The notes beneath the pieces were generated by a model. It was not told the origin of the DNA. It worked only from the letters and a program-made list of their open reading frames with translations, and did not search any database. 64,000 bases of DNA from Vibrio sp. B1FLJ16 (GTDB lineage Bacteria; Pseudomonadota; Gammaproteobacteria; Enterobacterales; Vibrionaceae), in the NCBI RefSeq assembly GCF_905175385.1, contig NZ_HG992749.1:1178001-1242000 (forward strand). The letters are read 5' to 3'. Positions 1-8,893 of this stretch are shown one piece after another. Position numbers and translations under genes: made by a program. Positions within the stretch are counted from its first letter, which is position 1. Each line of letters starts with the position of its first letter.

Positions 1-668
1 AGAAATTGGGCATGGAGTTGATCGTTCACCAAAACCCTGAAGGAATCGCAATGGGCATTAGTCCGTTCATTCATGGTAGCTCTACCCATACCGATATCAT
101 GAAAACTCAGGGTCTAAAGCAAGCGTTAGACAAACATGGCTTTGATGCCGCCTTTGGTGGTGCACGTCGTGATGAGGAAAAATCGCGGGCAAAAGAGCGT
201 GTGTATTCGTTCCGGGATGAACATCACCGCTGGGATCCTAAAAACCAGCGACCAGAACTATGGAATATCTACAATGGCAAGGTGAACAAAGGGGAAAGTA
301 TTCGAGTCTTTCCGCTTTCAAACTGGACAGAACTGGATATCTGGCAATACATCTACTTGGAAAATATCGAAATCCCGAGCCTTTACCTTTCTGCAATGCG
401 CCCAGTGGTTGAGCGCGACGGTATGCTGATCATGGTGGATGATGAGCGTATGGAGCTGGAAGAAGGAGAAGTGATTGAAGAGAAGATGGTTCGTTTTCGT
501 ACATTAGGCTGCTACCCACTGACCGGTGCAGTGGAGTCGCAAGCTACGACGTTGCCAGAGGTTATTCAGGAAATGCTGCTGACTAAAACGTCTGAAAGGC
601 AAGGCCGGGCAATTGATCATGATAGCTCTGGCTCCATGGAAAAGAAAAAGAGAGAAGGTTACTTCTAA
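1..668 (+). CDS. cysD: Sulfate adenylyltransferase subunit 2 (CysD), 5'-truncated
   Basis: Small catalytic subunit of ATP sulfurylase. With CysN it makes adenosine 5'-phosphosulfate from sulfate and ATP in the cytoplasm, the first step of assimilatory sulfate reduction. The reading frame is already open at base 3 (AAA TTG GGC ATG), so the gene begins upstream; a TTG or ATG near base 6-12 is internal. About 221 of roughly 302 residues are present. What is visible matches the C-terminal two thirds of the family: [16 protein letters not shown], the [13 protein letters not shown] block, [28 protein letters not shown] and the terminal [13 protein letters not shown]. The N-terminal PP-loop (SxGKDS) lies outside the window. 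cysN follows after about 80 bp, so the two are probably cotranscribed. Confidence 0.96.
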   Translation, partial: KLGMELIVHQNPEGIAMGISPFIHGSSTHTDIMKTQGLKQALDKHGFDAAFGGARRDEEKSRAKERVYSFRDEHHRWDPKNQRPELWNIYNGKVNKGESIRVFPLSNWTELDIWQYIYLENIEIPSLYLSAMRPVVERDGMLIMVDDERMELEEGEVIEEKMVRFRTLGCYPLTGAVESQATTLPEVIQEMLLTKTSERQGRAIDHDSSGSMEKKKREGYF

Positions 669-747
669 CTAGGTCAATCGACCCTAAAGCTCCTGATTCA
701 AGACAAACCAGGAACTTAACTTTGTCATTTAAATTCAAGGAATGAAA

Positions 748-2160
748 ATGTCACATTCATCAGATTTGATTGCGAAAGATATTGAAGCTTACCTAAAGGT
801 ACATGAGAACAAAGATCTACTTCGTTTCCTTACCTGCGGCAGCGTGGATGATGGTAAATCGACTTTGATTGGTCGGCTTTTGTTTGACAGTAAGCTGATA
901 TATGAAGATCAGATGGCAGCAATTGAAAAAGATTCTCAGAAGTTCAATACAACTGACGAGGCTTTCGATTTGGCACTGCTTGTTGATGGTCTTCAGTCTG
1001 AGCGTGAGCAGGGTATTACTATCGATGTCGCCTATCGTTATTTTTCTACCGATAAACGCAAATTTATCATCGCAGATACCCCAGGGCATGAACAATATAC
1101 CCGTAATATGGTAACAGGCGCTTCTACCTGTGATTTGGCAATTGTTATGGTTGATGCTCGATATGGGATACAGACGCAAACTCGTCGCCATAGCTATATT
1201 TGTTCTCTTCTTGGCATCAAGCACATTATTGTTGCTATTAACAAAATGGATCTAATGGAATACAGCCAGGACGTTTATCAGAAAATAAAAGCTGATTACC
1301 GTGAAATGGCAAAAAACTTCAATATTGATGATATACGTTTTGTGCCTATTTCTGCGCTTAAAGGCGATAATGTAGTGACTCCGAGTGAGAACATGGACTG
1401 GTATCCAGGGGCGACCTTGATGAAGCTTTTGGAAACCGTAAAAGTGGATCAAGATAAGAACTCAGAGTTAATGCGATTCCCAGTCCAGTACGTCAATCGT
1501 CCTAATCTCGATTTCCGGGGTTTTTGTGGAACTCTAGCTTCTGGTGTTGTTCAGCCAGGTGATGAGGTTAAAGCGTTACCATCGAGGAAATCTTCTACAG
1601 TAAAATCCATATACACTCATGACGGTGAACTGGATATAGCTTATCCGGGGCAAGCGATCACGATTACATTAAATGATGAAATCGATGTCTCACGCGGAGA
1701 TATGCTAGTTCATGTTGGTCATGAGCCTGAAGTGACAGATAAATTGAGTGCTCATATCGTTTGGATGGACGACAACCCACTGCGCACTCATAAAGAGTAC
1801 ATATTTAAGTTTGCGACAAAATCTTGTGCAGGCCGCATCGCAAACCTAGAACACAAGATAGATGTTAATACGTTAAAGTGCCATGCAGAAAACAGTGAAT
1901 CTCTGGAGTTAAACGAGATAGCTCTGGCTGCGGTTTCGCTTACAGATAAAGTTGCTGTTGATGAATATGCTTTGTTGCCACAGACGGGCTCTTTCATCAT
2001 TATCGACCGTTTTACCAATGTAACGGTCGGCGCAGGAATGGTATTTTCGATTCATGGAGATGGTTCTAAAAATGACGTAAGACATTACTCATTGGCGGAG
2101 AAAGAACTCAATGCTTATATCCGTAAGAACTATCCGGAGTGGGGTTGTTCAGAGATATAG
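748..2160 (+). CDS. cysN: Sulfate adenylyltransferase subunit 1 (CysN), GTPase subunit
   Basis: EF-Tu-like GTPase that couples GTP hydrolysis to APS synthesis by CysD. The G-domain motifs are complete: G1 GSVDDGKST (near residue 32), G3 DTPGHEQ, G4 NKMD, and the SAL motif (ISAL). Two beta-barrel domains follow ([16 protein letters not shown] onward). Start choice: AAGGA at 737-741 abuts an ATG at 742 but sits six bases before the ATG at 748, so 748 is preferred (470 aa; E. coli CysN is about 475). There is no C-terminal APS-kinase (CysC) fusion. The gene ends directly against a MITE-like element; neither the SLC13-type transporter nor cysC that I recall following cysN in other vibrios is present downstream. 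Confidence 0.96.
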   Translation: MSHSSDLIAKDIEAYLKVHENKDLLRFLTCGSVDDGKSTLIGRLLFDSKLIYEDQMAAIEKDSQKFNTTDEAFDLALLVDGLQSEREQGITIDVAYRYFSTDKRKFIIADTPGHEQYTRNMVTGASTCDLAIVMVDARYGIQTQTRRHSYICSLLGIKHIIVAINKMDLMEYSQDVYQKIKADYREMAKNFNIDDIRFVPISALKGDNVVTPSENMDWYPGATLMKLLETVKVDQDKNSELMRFPVQYVNRPNLDFRGFCGTLASGVVQPGDEVKALPSRKSSTVKSIYTHDGELDIAYPGQAITITLNDEIDVSRGDMLVHVGHEPEVTDKLSAHIVWMDDNPLRTHKEYIFKFATKSCAGRIANLEHKIDVNTLKCHAENSESLELNEIALAAVSLTDKVAVDEYALLPQTGSFIIIDRFTNVTVGAGMVFSIHGDGSKNDVRHYSLAEKELNAYIRKNYPEWGCSEI

Positions 2161-2430
2161 CTAGGGTCTGTTGACCTTTCGAGCTGATTTTTGCAGAAGT
2201 TTGTGGGTTCTTTATACAAGGCAGAGGCTTTGAAATGTAGTTATTCTACCTGATAAGCTGATAACGCAGTAGAAAGGAGCCACAAACGCTGCCCGAAGGG
2301 TTCGGCTAAAAGCGTTTTACTCTTTGTTGAGAGGTTTTTGCTTAGAATGACTAGGCTACAAACCTCTCGCCGCGATTAAAACGCTTTTATCTCGAACAAA
2401 AATTAACCACGAAAGATAAACAGACCCTAG
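2161..2430. mobile_element. 270-bp MITE-like element with 12-bp terminal inverted repeats
   Basis: The segment begins CTAGGGTCTGTT (2161-2172) and ends AACAGACCCTAG (2419-2430), a perfect 12-bp terminal inverted repeat. Similarity continues inward with some mismatches (CTTTCG at 2175-2180 against CGAAAG at 2411-2416). Inside is a second set of nested inverted repeats: TAAAAGCG(TTTTA) near 2307-2320 pairs with TAAAACGCTTTTA near 2378-2391, and GAGAGGTTT near 2330 pairs with AAACCTCTC near 2362, so the right half can fold into one long stem. It holds no credible ORF. It starts on the base after the cysN stop codon, so it may supply the 3' end of the cysDN mRNA. It looks non-autonomous; no transposase is visible in the window. 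Confidence 0.75.
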
Positions 2431-2454
2431 ACATACGTAGCTATTTAGATATAA

Positions 2455-2488
2455 AAAAATCGGCCTCAAATATTGAGGCCGATTTTTA
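2455..2488. terminator. Bidirectional terminator between cysN/MITE and the symporter gene
   Basis: AAAAATCGGCCTCAA and TTGAGGCCGATTTTT form a 15-bp perfect stem around a three-base loop. It has A/T runs on both sides, so it can end transcription from either strand. It sits 15 bp beyond the symporter stop codon. Confidence 0.85.
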
Positions 2489-2502
2489 TTTCAGAGAAAC
2501 GC

Positions 2503-3771
2503 TTAAGCTTCTTGCTTATTCAGTTCAACTTCTTGTTCAACTTGAACTTCTTCTTCTACCAGAGAATCAACAATAACTGCACATGCTGCATCACCGGTAA
2601 TGTTAAGTGCGGTACGAATCATGTCGAAGATACGGTCAAGAGCAAACAGAAGAGGCAGACCTTCAATTGGGATACCTGCTGCAAGCAGAACTGCAACAAC
2701 CAGGAACGATGGTCCAGGAACACCAGCCTGACCGACTGCGCCAAGTGTAGAAGTCACGATAATAGCGATGTAAGCGCCCATGCCTAAGTCGATATTAAAC
2801 AGCTGTGCGAAGAAGATTGCTACTAAGCCGTAGTAGATCGCGTTACCAGACATGTTGATCGTTGCACCCAGAGGCAGAACGAACGAAGCTGTTGAGTTTC
2901 TGACACCAAGGTCTTTCTCACACGTATCCATCGTTACAGGCAGGGTTGCCATTGAAGATGCTGTAGAAAGAGCGACTGCTTGTGGCTTCTTCATTGAAGA
3001 AATGAATTTCTTCGCAGATGTCTTAGTGAAGATATGAACCATTGCAGGGTATACAACGAAGCCAAAAATCAGGATTGCTGCAGTGTAGACAACGAACAGT
3101 TTGAACACGACCATTAGTGCGCCAAAACCAAACGTACCAACTGCTTCAGCCATCAGGCCGAATACACCGATAGGTGCAATAATCATTACCTTGTTAATCA
3201 TCCAAACCATCGCGTCAACGATGCAGTTCACGCCATTGAGAATTGGTTCACGTCGTTCTTTAGCTTGTTGAGAAATCGCGATACCGAAGAACATACAGAA
3301 TACCAAGATCTGTAGGATGTTTGCTTCGTTCAGTGACTGGAAAACGTTAGTCGGGATCATACCAGTAATGGTGGCCCAGAAAGTAGGTAGTTCACCTTTA
3401 GAAGCGTACTCAGCCGAGAACATACCTTCTACGCCAGAGACGTCGATGCCCATGCCCGGTTGGAATACTTCACCCATAATCAGGGCAAGTGCCACTGCCA
3501 GAGCGGATGTCAGACCAAAATAGCCGAGTGTAACTAAGCCAACTTTACCAGCAGATTGGCTGTTACCAAGACCAGCAGCTCCGGAAATCAGAGCGACAGC
3601 AACCAATGGGATTACTAGCATCTTGATTAAATTGATAAAGATAGCACCTAGTGGCGCGAATACTGTTGCGTCGTGACCCATTAGGGCACCAGCGGCTGTA
3701 CCCACGATCATTGCGATGACGACTTGCACGCCAATGTTGTTTAGTAAACTCTTCTCTTTTAACACTTCCAT
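2503..3771 (-). CDS. Dicarboxylate/amino acid:cation symporter (DAACS family, GltP-like)
   Basis: Inner-membrane secondary transporter that takes up glutamate, aspartate or C4-dicarboxylates with Na+ or H+. About eight hydrophobic helices are evident. Family signatures include LIKMLVIPLVAVALISG (N-terminal third), the serine-rich hairpin STASSMATLPVTMD, the substrate-binding stretch FVLPLGATINMSGNAIYYG, and the second hairpin QAGVPGPSF followed by LDRIFDMIRTALNITGDAACAVIVD. The longest frame begins at 3816, but the ATG at 3771 (MEVLKEKSLL, 422 aa) fits family length and has AGAGG just upstream. The substrate cannot be fixed from sequence; glutamate/aspartate is the best guess from the C-terminal TxxNxxGD pattern. 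The C-terminal tail is acidic (VEEEVQVEQEVELNKQEA), which looks lineage-specific. The gene is divergent from the acyl-CoA synthetase across a 542-bp spacer. Confidence 0.9.
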   Translation of the reverse strand: MEVLKEKSLLNNIGVQVVIAMIVGTAAGALMGHDATVFAPLGAIFINLIKMLVIPLVAVALISGAAGLGNSQSAGKVGLVTLGYFGLTSALAVALALIMGEVFQPGMGIDVSGVEGMFSAEYASKGELPTFWATITGMIPTNVFQSLNEANILQILVFCMFFGIAISQQAKERREPILNGVNCIVDAMVWMINKVMIIAPIGVFGLMAEAVGTFGFGALMVVFKLFVVYTAAILIFGFVVYPAMVHIFTKTSAKKFISSMKKPQAVALSTASSMATLPVTMDTCEKDLGVRNSTASFVLPLGATINMSGNAIYYGLVAIFFAQLFNIDLGMGAYIAIIVTSTLGAVGQAGVPGPSFLVVAVLLAAGIPIEGLPLLFALDRIFDMIRTALNITGDAACAVIVDSLVEEEVQVEQEVELNKQEA

Positions 3772-4144
3772 AACCTCTGTGCTAATAAAATGTAAAATCC
3801 TAAAATTACTCACCAATCTCTCAATATTTCTTGGAGAATAATTTCAACATTGCTTTTTACACGTATCATTCACAATTGGCAATAACCGGACTGGGGTTAT
3901 TGATGAAAAGATCGATATTTCATTGACGAAAGCTAATTTATTGCACGATAGCAAACGATTGCCATTTGCTCTTTCAATATTTTGTCGGGTTTTTTATTAA
4001 TTTGGTTAATGAAGTGGATGTTTTGAGATTAAAAATTTGTTAACAGATTGTTTTGTTGTTTGTCTTGGCTTGGTCATGGCTGCTGCTTGATAATTCAGAA
4101 AATAATTAGGATGCAAGCTCACACTTTAGTTATTTGAGTTAAGT

Positions 4145-4166
4145 GAATGTAAAATATTTTACATTC
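4145..4166. promoter_or_regulatory. Perfect 22-bp palindrome in the symporter/acyl-CoA synthetase spacer
   Basis: GAATGTAAAAT is followed directly by its exact reverse complement, centred about 160 bp before the acyl-CoA synthetase start. The core is TGTAAA-N4-TTTACA. A related half-site, ATGTAAAATCC, lies at 3790-3800 near the symporter start. The rest of the 542-bp spacer (3772-4313) is AT-rich with no gene that I can support. Spacing N4 rather than N6 argues against a TyrR box. I cannot name the regulator. Confidence 0.5.
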
Positions 4167-4313
4167 TTGAGGGTGTAAGTCTTGTAAATATAATGTTAAC
4201 AAGTGGCGGGTTTGAAGACCTGAAGAGCCGTATAAAGCCACTATTTCGTTAATATTTTGTTGTTGAATCCTTAAAAGCAACGTGAATGCCAATAATCTAG
4301 AGGTGAAGTCATT

Positions 4314-5855
4314 ATGATGAATCTTGCTGCTGCACTGCAGCGAAATGCTGCCAGTAAGCCTGATAAGACAGCGTTGATATGCGGTGATTTGGAAATTTCT
4401 TATTCTCAATTTGATGCAATCGCAGGCAAAATTGCGACGTCTTTGATCAACAGCGGTGTTAAGCCGGGTGATCGAGTAGCATTGTCTTGTCCTAATCTTC
4501 CTTTCTTTGCGTTCATTTATTTCGCAATTCAGAAGGCTGGCGCAGTTGCCGTACCGCTGAACGTGCTTTTAAAAGCAAGAGAAATCAAGTATCACCTAGA
4601 AGACTCAGATGCTAAATTTTACTTCTGCTTTGAAGGTACGCCAGAGCTGCCGATGGCGAAAGAAGGTGTGAAAGCTTTTAAGGAAGTTGAGTCGTGTGAA
4701 AACATGGTTGTGATGACTATGTCGCAAACGGAAATGGAGTGGGGTAGTGTACCTACTCTTAATAGCTTTATTCGCGATGTTGAGCCTCTTGCTGATTACG
4801 TACCACGTAACGCAGATGACACTTGTGTTGTACTGTATACGTCTGGTACGACAGGAATGCCAAAGGGTGCTGAACTATCGCAACAAAATATCGTTATGAA
4901 CGCGCTTGTCGGGCAAAACATTATGGCGGCTCAAGCTGACGATGTTCATTTGGTGACGTTGCCTTTGTTCCACACTTTTGGTCAGACTGTTCACCTAAAT
5001 GCAAGTGTTTTGAGCGGTGCGACTCTAGTGTTAGTACCTAGATTCGAGCCGAAGCTTATTCTTGAATTGATTGAAAAACACAAAGTGACTATTTTTGCTG
5101 GTGTACCAACGATGTACATCGGTATTCTACATGCAGAACATGATTACGATATTTCTTCTCTTCGAGTTGCGGTAAGCGGCGGATCGTCTTTGCCGACGGA
5201 AGTGTTCCGTGCGTTTGAAGAGAAATTTAACATCCCGATTTTGGAAGGTTACGGCTTGTCTGAAACCAGTCCTATCGCCTGCTTTAACCACCTGGATCAA
5301 GAGCGAGTTCCTGGCTCGGTTGGTCAGCCAGTTCAAGGCGTCGAAGTTAAACTTGTCGACCTTGAAGGGAATCCTGTACCAGTTGGGGAAGAGGGAGAAA
5401 TCATTGTGCGTGGTCACAATGTGATGAAAGGCTACTTGGGTCGTCCTGAAGTGACAGAAGCTGTATTGAAAAATGACTGGTTCTATACAGGTGATGTTGG
5501 CCGCTTCGATGAAGCAGGTAACTTATATATTGTGGATCGAATTAAAGACCTGATTATCCGTGGTGGCTTTAACGTTTACCCACGTGAGATTGAAGAAGTA
5601 TTCATGACACACCCTGCAGTCGCGATGGTTGCGGTGATTGGTATCCCGCATCAAGAATATGGTGAAGAAATCAAAGCATACGTTGTGCTTAAACCAAGCC
5701 AAGACATTGAAGCCGCAGAGCTTCAAAAGTGGGGACGTGAACAGTTAGCTGCCTTTAAGTACCCGCGTTTTGTGGAAATTCGCGAACAGTTGCCGATGAG
5801 TGCTACCGGCAAGATTCTGAAGCGTGAGCTGAAAGCAGAACTCAAAGTCGCTTAA
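4314..5855 (+). CDS. Long-chain-fatty-acid--CoA ligase family protein (AMP-binding)
   Basis: Adenylate-forming enzyme that should activate a fatty or other carboxylic acid to its acyl-CoA via an acyl-AMP intermediate. The ATP-binding P-loop is YTSGTTGMPKGAE (around residue 178), followed by the YGLSETSP motif, the hinge region YTGDVGRFDEAGNLYIVDRIKDLIIRGGFNVYP, and the C-terminal catalytic lysine in MSATGKILKRELK. Length (513 aa) fits the compact single-domain FadD/FadK-like group. AGGTGA at 4301-4306 precedes the ATG at 4314; a second ATG follows at once. It stands alone and ends at its own terminator, convergent with a Crp/Fnr-type gene. The chain-length specificity is not readable from sequence. 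Confidence 0.88.
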   Translation: MMNLAAALQRNAASKPDKTALICGDLEISYSQFDAIAGKIATSLINSGVKPGDRVALSCPNLPFFAFIYFAIQKAGAVAVPLNVLLKAREIKYHLEDSDAKFYFCFEGTPELPMAKEGVKAFKEVESCENMVVMTMSQTEMEWGSVPTLNSFIRDVEPLADYVPRNADDTCVVLYTSGTTGMPKGAELSQQNIVMNALVGQNIMAAQADDVHLVTLPLFHTFGQTVHLNASVLSGATLVLVPRFEPKLILELIEKHKVTIFAGVPTMYIGILHAEHDYDISSLRVAVSGGSSLPTEVFRAFEEKFNIPILEGYGLSETSPIACFNHLDQERVPGSVGQPVQGVEVKLVDLEGNPVPVGEEGEIIVRGHNVMKGYLGRPEVTEAVLKNDWFYTGDVGRFDEAGNLYIVDRIKDLIIRGGFNVYPREIEEVFMTHPAVAMVAVIGIPHQEYGEEIKAYVVLKPSQDIEAAELQKWGREQLAAFKYPRFVEIREQLPMSATGKILKRELKAELKVA

Positions 5856-5881
5856 AGAAGTGTGAGGTTATTTGGGTATAT

Positions 5882-5912
5882 AAAGCCAGCTAATTATTAG
5901 CTGGCTTTTTAG
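5882..5912. terminator. Terminator between convergent acyl-CoA synthetase and crp/fnr-type gene
   Basis: AAAGCCAGCTAAT/ATTAGCTGGCTTT stem followed by a T-run, 27 bp after the acyl-CoA synthetase stop codon. Confidence 0.85.
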
Positions 5913-5963
5913 TTTGGAATGAGATGAATGGGTCATCTTTTTACTCAATTCGTTGTCTGATGG

Positions 5964-6656
5964 CTATTCCAGTCTCTTCAGATACTCTTCCATCTCCAAA
6001 GGGTTTGGAATTGTAATGCTTCCATAACTAAGGTGGAGTATTCCCATCTCTTCAAGCTTTTTTAATACCTTGTGCACACTCTGACGCGTTAGGCCCATCA
6101 TGTTTGCGATGTGTTCTCGCGTTACACGGACAACACAAGGGTCTGCGTTAATTGGCTGGTTTGTCTGATACGATGCAAGCAATAACAATCTTCGACCGAT
6201 ACGCTCTTCAATGCCTCGGATTGCATCATCTTCAATTACGGAGATCGCGGACCAAAGTCTTCGGCTTAGTAGATCTAGTATTACAGGGTAACTTTGTGGG
6301 TACTTAGCCAGTAACTGACGAAATTTATCGCCGGGGAAATCTAATAGGGTTACATCAGAGTGAGCTGTTGCTCCAAAGATTCTCGGCATGCCTGGAGAAA
6401 ACACATTGTCTCCGAACCAGCCGCCTGTATCAAAAATCATTAACGTGACTTCTTTTCCCTTGGTGCTTATAGAGTTAACTCTTACTGCACCTTTAGCGAT
6501 GACCATTAGGGAGGAATGTTTATCTCCTTTACTGCAGATGAGCGCTTTTTCATCGAAATGTCGAGTTCTTGCAATCTGTACTGCGTCGTTGATGCCTTCT
6601 TCAGGGAATCCTGATAGCACGGGGCATTGACGCAACAACTTTTTTATCTCTTCCAT
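5964..6656 (-). CDS. Crp/Fnr-family transcriptional regulator
   Basis: Cytoplasmic DNA-binding regulator with an N-terminal cyclic-nucleotide-binding-like beta-roll (roughly residues 10-120; LICSKGDKHSSLMVIAKGAVRV and GGWFGDN are typical) and a C-terminal winged helix-turn-helix (VTREHIANMMGLTRQSVHKVLKKLEEMGIL). Only one cysteine lies near the N-terminus, so this is not an Fnr-type iron-sulfur sensor, and the canonical cAMP-contacting residues of Crp are not obvious. The ligand is unknown. The frame is open from a GTG at 6677, but the ATG at 6656 (230 aa) has TAGG at suitable spacing and is preferred. It is convergent with the acyl-CoA synthetase and unlinked to the trp operon behind it, which has its own terminator. 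Confidence 0.88.
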   Translation of the reverse strand: MEEIKKLLRQCPVLSGFPEEGINDAVQIARTRHFDEKALICSKGDKHSSLMVIAKGAVRVNSISTKGKEVTLMIFDTGGWFGDNVFSPGMPRIFGATAHSDVTLLDFPGDKFRQLLAKYPQSYPVILDLLSRRLWSAISVIEDDAIRGIEERIGRRLLLLASYQTNQPINADPCVVRVTREHIANMMGLTRQSVHKVLKKLEEMGILHLSYGSITIPNPLEMEEYLKRLE

Positions 6657-6817
6657 GTCGAAACCTAATTGAAGCACTTTAATCTGGTCTATTTTAACAC
6701 TTTATAAATAGATGCTCTCTAGGTACCAACTAGATTGGATCTGTAAATGTTACTAAATTGTGATCGGAATCTATAAGGCAGAGATTGGCGGAGAAGGTGA
6801 ATATAAGTCTTAAATAA

Positions 6818-6853
6818 AAACGCCCATTAATCTGTGATTAGTGGGCGTTTCCT
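6818..6853 (-). terminator. trp operon terminator
   Basis: Inverted repeat CGCCCATTAATC/GATTAGTGGGCG with flanking A and T runs, just beyond the trpA stop codon. Read on the minus strand it is a G/C-capped stem followed by TTTTTATTTAAG. Confidence 0.85.
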
Positions 6854-6870
6854 TAGTATGTTTATCGATG

Positions 6871-7677
6871 CTACTTCTGAGTCGCTGCTTTCATCGCGGA
6901 AACAAACTCACCGAGTTTATCGAGCATTGTTTGTGGCTGGTCCACATTTGTCTCAATAATTTTGACTACAGCGGAACCAGAAATTGCGCCTGCTGCACCG
7001 GACTCTATCGCTTGTTTGACTTGTGACGGCTCAGAGATGCCAAAGCCGAGCAGGGCTGGTGGCGCATCAAATTGATTCAGTCTTTCCAGCAGCTGACCCA
7101 CAGGCATATTGGCTTTGGTTTCCGCTCCAGTTACGCCTGCACGAGATAGCAGATAAGTGTAACCTCCGCTGAGGTCGGCGACTTGTTTCAGCGTTTCATC
7201 ACTTGCCGTTGGCGGAGCGATGAAAATTGGGTGGATACCAAACTTCTCCGCGGCGGCAACAAACTCTGCACTCTCATTAGTGGGTACGTCTGCAATAAGT
7301 ACAGAGTCGATACCCGCCTGAGCACAGCGTTCATAGAAGTTCTCGATACCGCGCGAGAAAACCAGATTCGCGTACATCAGCAGGCCGATTGGAAGCTCGG
7401 GATATTTTTCGCGGATCTTACCAATTTGCTCAAAGCAAACATCTGGTGTCGCTCCTGAATTCAATGCACGAATATTTGCACCTTGGATAGTTGGACCATC
7501 TGCCAGCGGATCTGAAAACGGGATTCCCAGTTCTAGAGCATCGGCACCCGATTCAACGAGGGTTTCCATAATTTTGTAGGATTGCTCTGCATCTGGATCA
7601 CAAACTGTTACGAACGGTACAAACGCGCCTTGGTTTTTCTCGTTCAGGCGAGCAAACATCTTCTCATAACGACTCAT
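6871..7677 (-). CDS. trpA: Tryptophan synthase alpha chain
   Basis: TIM-barrel subunit that cleaves indole-3-glycerol phosphate to indole, which is channelled to TrpB. It shows [11 protein letters not shown] at the N-terminus, the catalytic-glutamate strand [18 protein letters not shown], and the phosphate-binding [28 protein letters not shown]. Length 268 aa equals that of E. coli TrpA. The start overlaps the trpB stop (TAATG at 7679-7675), typical of translational coupling that holds the two subunits at 1:1. It is the last gene of the operon. Confidence 0.98.
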   Translation of the reverse strand: MSRYEKMFARLNEKNQGAFVPFVTVCDPDAEQSYKIMETLVESGADALELGIPFSDPLADGPTIQGANIRALNSGATPDVCFEQIGKIREKYPELPIGLLMYANLVFSRGIENFYERCAQAGIDSVLIADVPTNESAEFVAAAEKFGIHPIFIAPPTASDETLKQVADLSGGYTYLLSRAGVTGAETKANMPVGQLLERLNQFDAPPALLGFGISEPSQVKQAIESGAAGAISGSAVVKIIETNVDQPQTMLDKLGEFVSAMKAATQK

Positions 7678-8867
7678 TAGATTACTCCTTTTTCTTCTAA
7701 GATGGCGTGTACGGTGAAGATGTCTTTGTCACCACGGCCAGATAGGTTAACCACCAAAAGCTGCTCTTTATCAGGGTTTTCACGTGCCATATGCAGTGCG
7801 TGAGCAAGGGCATGGGAGGATTCAAGTGCGGCAATAATACCTTCGCTGCGTGCGATCTCCTGGAATGCATCAAGAGCTTCGTCGTCGGTCACACTGGCGT
7901 ATTCTGCTCTGCCAATCGAGTTCAGGTACGCATGCTGAGGACCTACGGAAGGGAAGTCCAGTCCTGCAGAAACAGAGTAGGACTCTTCCACCTGTCCGTC
8001 TGCATCTTGCATTAACGGCGCTTTCATACCGAAGAAAATACCAGTTTTACCATGTTTGAGTGGCGCACCGTGTTGGTCGGTATCAATACCTTTACCAGCT
8101 GGCTCAACACCAATAAGACGAACACTTTCGTCGTCGATAAAATCTGCGAACATGCCAATCGCGTTAGAACCACCGCCTACACAAGCAATAACCGCATCTG
8201 GCAGGCGGCCTTCGCGCGCAAGGATCTGGTTTTTAGTTTCTTCACCGATCATGCGCTGGAACTCGCGAACAATGGTCGGGAACGGGTGAGGGCCTGCGGC
8301 AGTACCAAGCAGGTAGTGAGCATCTTCGTATGTTGCAGACCAATCACGGAGTGCTTCATTACATGCATCTTTAAGCGTTGCAGAACCAGAGTGTACCGGA
8401 ATAACTTCTGCACCCATGAGTTTCATTCGGAATACGTTCGGGCTCTGGCGTTCTACGTCTTTTGCACCCATGTAAACGCGACATTTCAGACCAAGCAGGG
8501 CACACGCCAATGCAGTTGCTACGCCATGCTGACCAGCTCCAGTTTCAGCGATGATTTCGTTTTTACCCATGCGTTTTGCCAGTAGTGCCTGACCAAGTAC
8601 TTGGTTGGTTTTGTGCGCACCGCCATGAAGTAAATCTTCTCGTTTTAGGTAGAGTTTGGTTTTCGTGCCTTTGGTCAGGTTACGAGTCAGTGTCAGCGCG
8701 GTAGGGCGACCTGCGTATTCTTGTAGTAGTGTCATGAACTCACTGCGGAATTCCGGATCTTCTTGTGCGTCAATAAACGCTTGCTCTAGTTGCTCCAACG
8801 CCGGAACCAAAATTTGCGGAACGTACTGACCGCCATATTCGCCAAAGTAGGCATTCAGTTTTGCCAT
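7677..8867 (-). CDS. trpB: Tryptophan synthase beta chain
   Basis: PLP-dependent beta-replacement of serine by indole, giving tryptophan. The PLP lysine is in [12 protein letters not shown], the PLP-phosphate loop is [10 protein letters not shown], and the C-terminal [10 protein letters not shown] is conserved. The frame is open from 8885, but [18 protein letters not shown] at 8867 matches the family N-terminus and has AAGGA eight bases upstream (396 aa). It lies 26 bp after the trpC-F stop and overlaps trpA. Confidence 0.98.
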   Translation of the reverse strand: MAKLNAYFGEYGGQYVPQILVPALEQLEQAFIDAQEDPEFRSEFMTLLQEYAGRPTALTLTRNLTKGTKTKLYLKREDLLHGGAHKTNQVLGQALLAKRMGKNEIIAETGAGQHGVATALACALLGLKCRVYMGAKDVERQSPNVFRMKLMGAEVIPVHSGSATLKDACNEALRDWSATYEDAHYLLGTAAGPHPFPTIVREFQRMIGEETKNQILAREGRLPDAVIACVGGGSNAIGMFADFIDDESVRLIGVEPAGKGIDTDQHGAPLKHGKTGIFFGMKAPLMQDADGQVEESYSVSAGLDFPSVGPQHAYLNSIGRAEYASVTDDEALDAFQEIARSEGIIAALESSHALAHALHMARENPDKEQLLVVNLSGRGDKDIFTVHAILEEKGVI

Positions 8868-8893
8868 CGTGATAATCCTTCTCAATCTCTTAA

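Noticed and set aside
817..1224. 135-aa minus-strand frame opposite cysN
   Set aside because: It lies wholly within the well-supported cysN frame, has no family features and no ribosome site.
4145..4166. TyrR box
   Set aside because: TGTAAA and TTTACA are separated by four bases, not six.
8052..8585. 177-aa plus-strand frame opposite trpB
   Set aside because: Antisense shadow of trpB; cysteine-, phenylalanine- and arginine-rich composition typical of an antisense frame.
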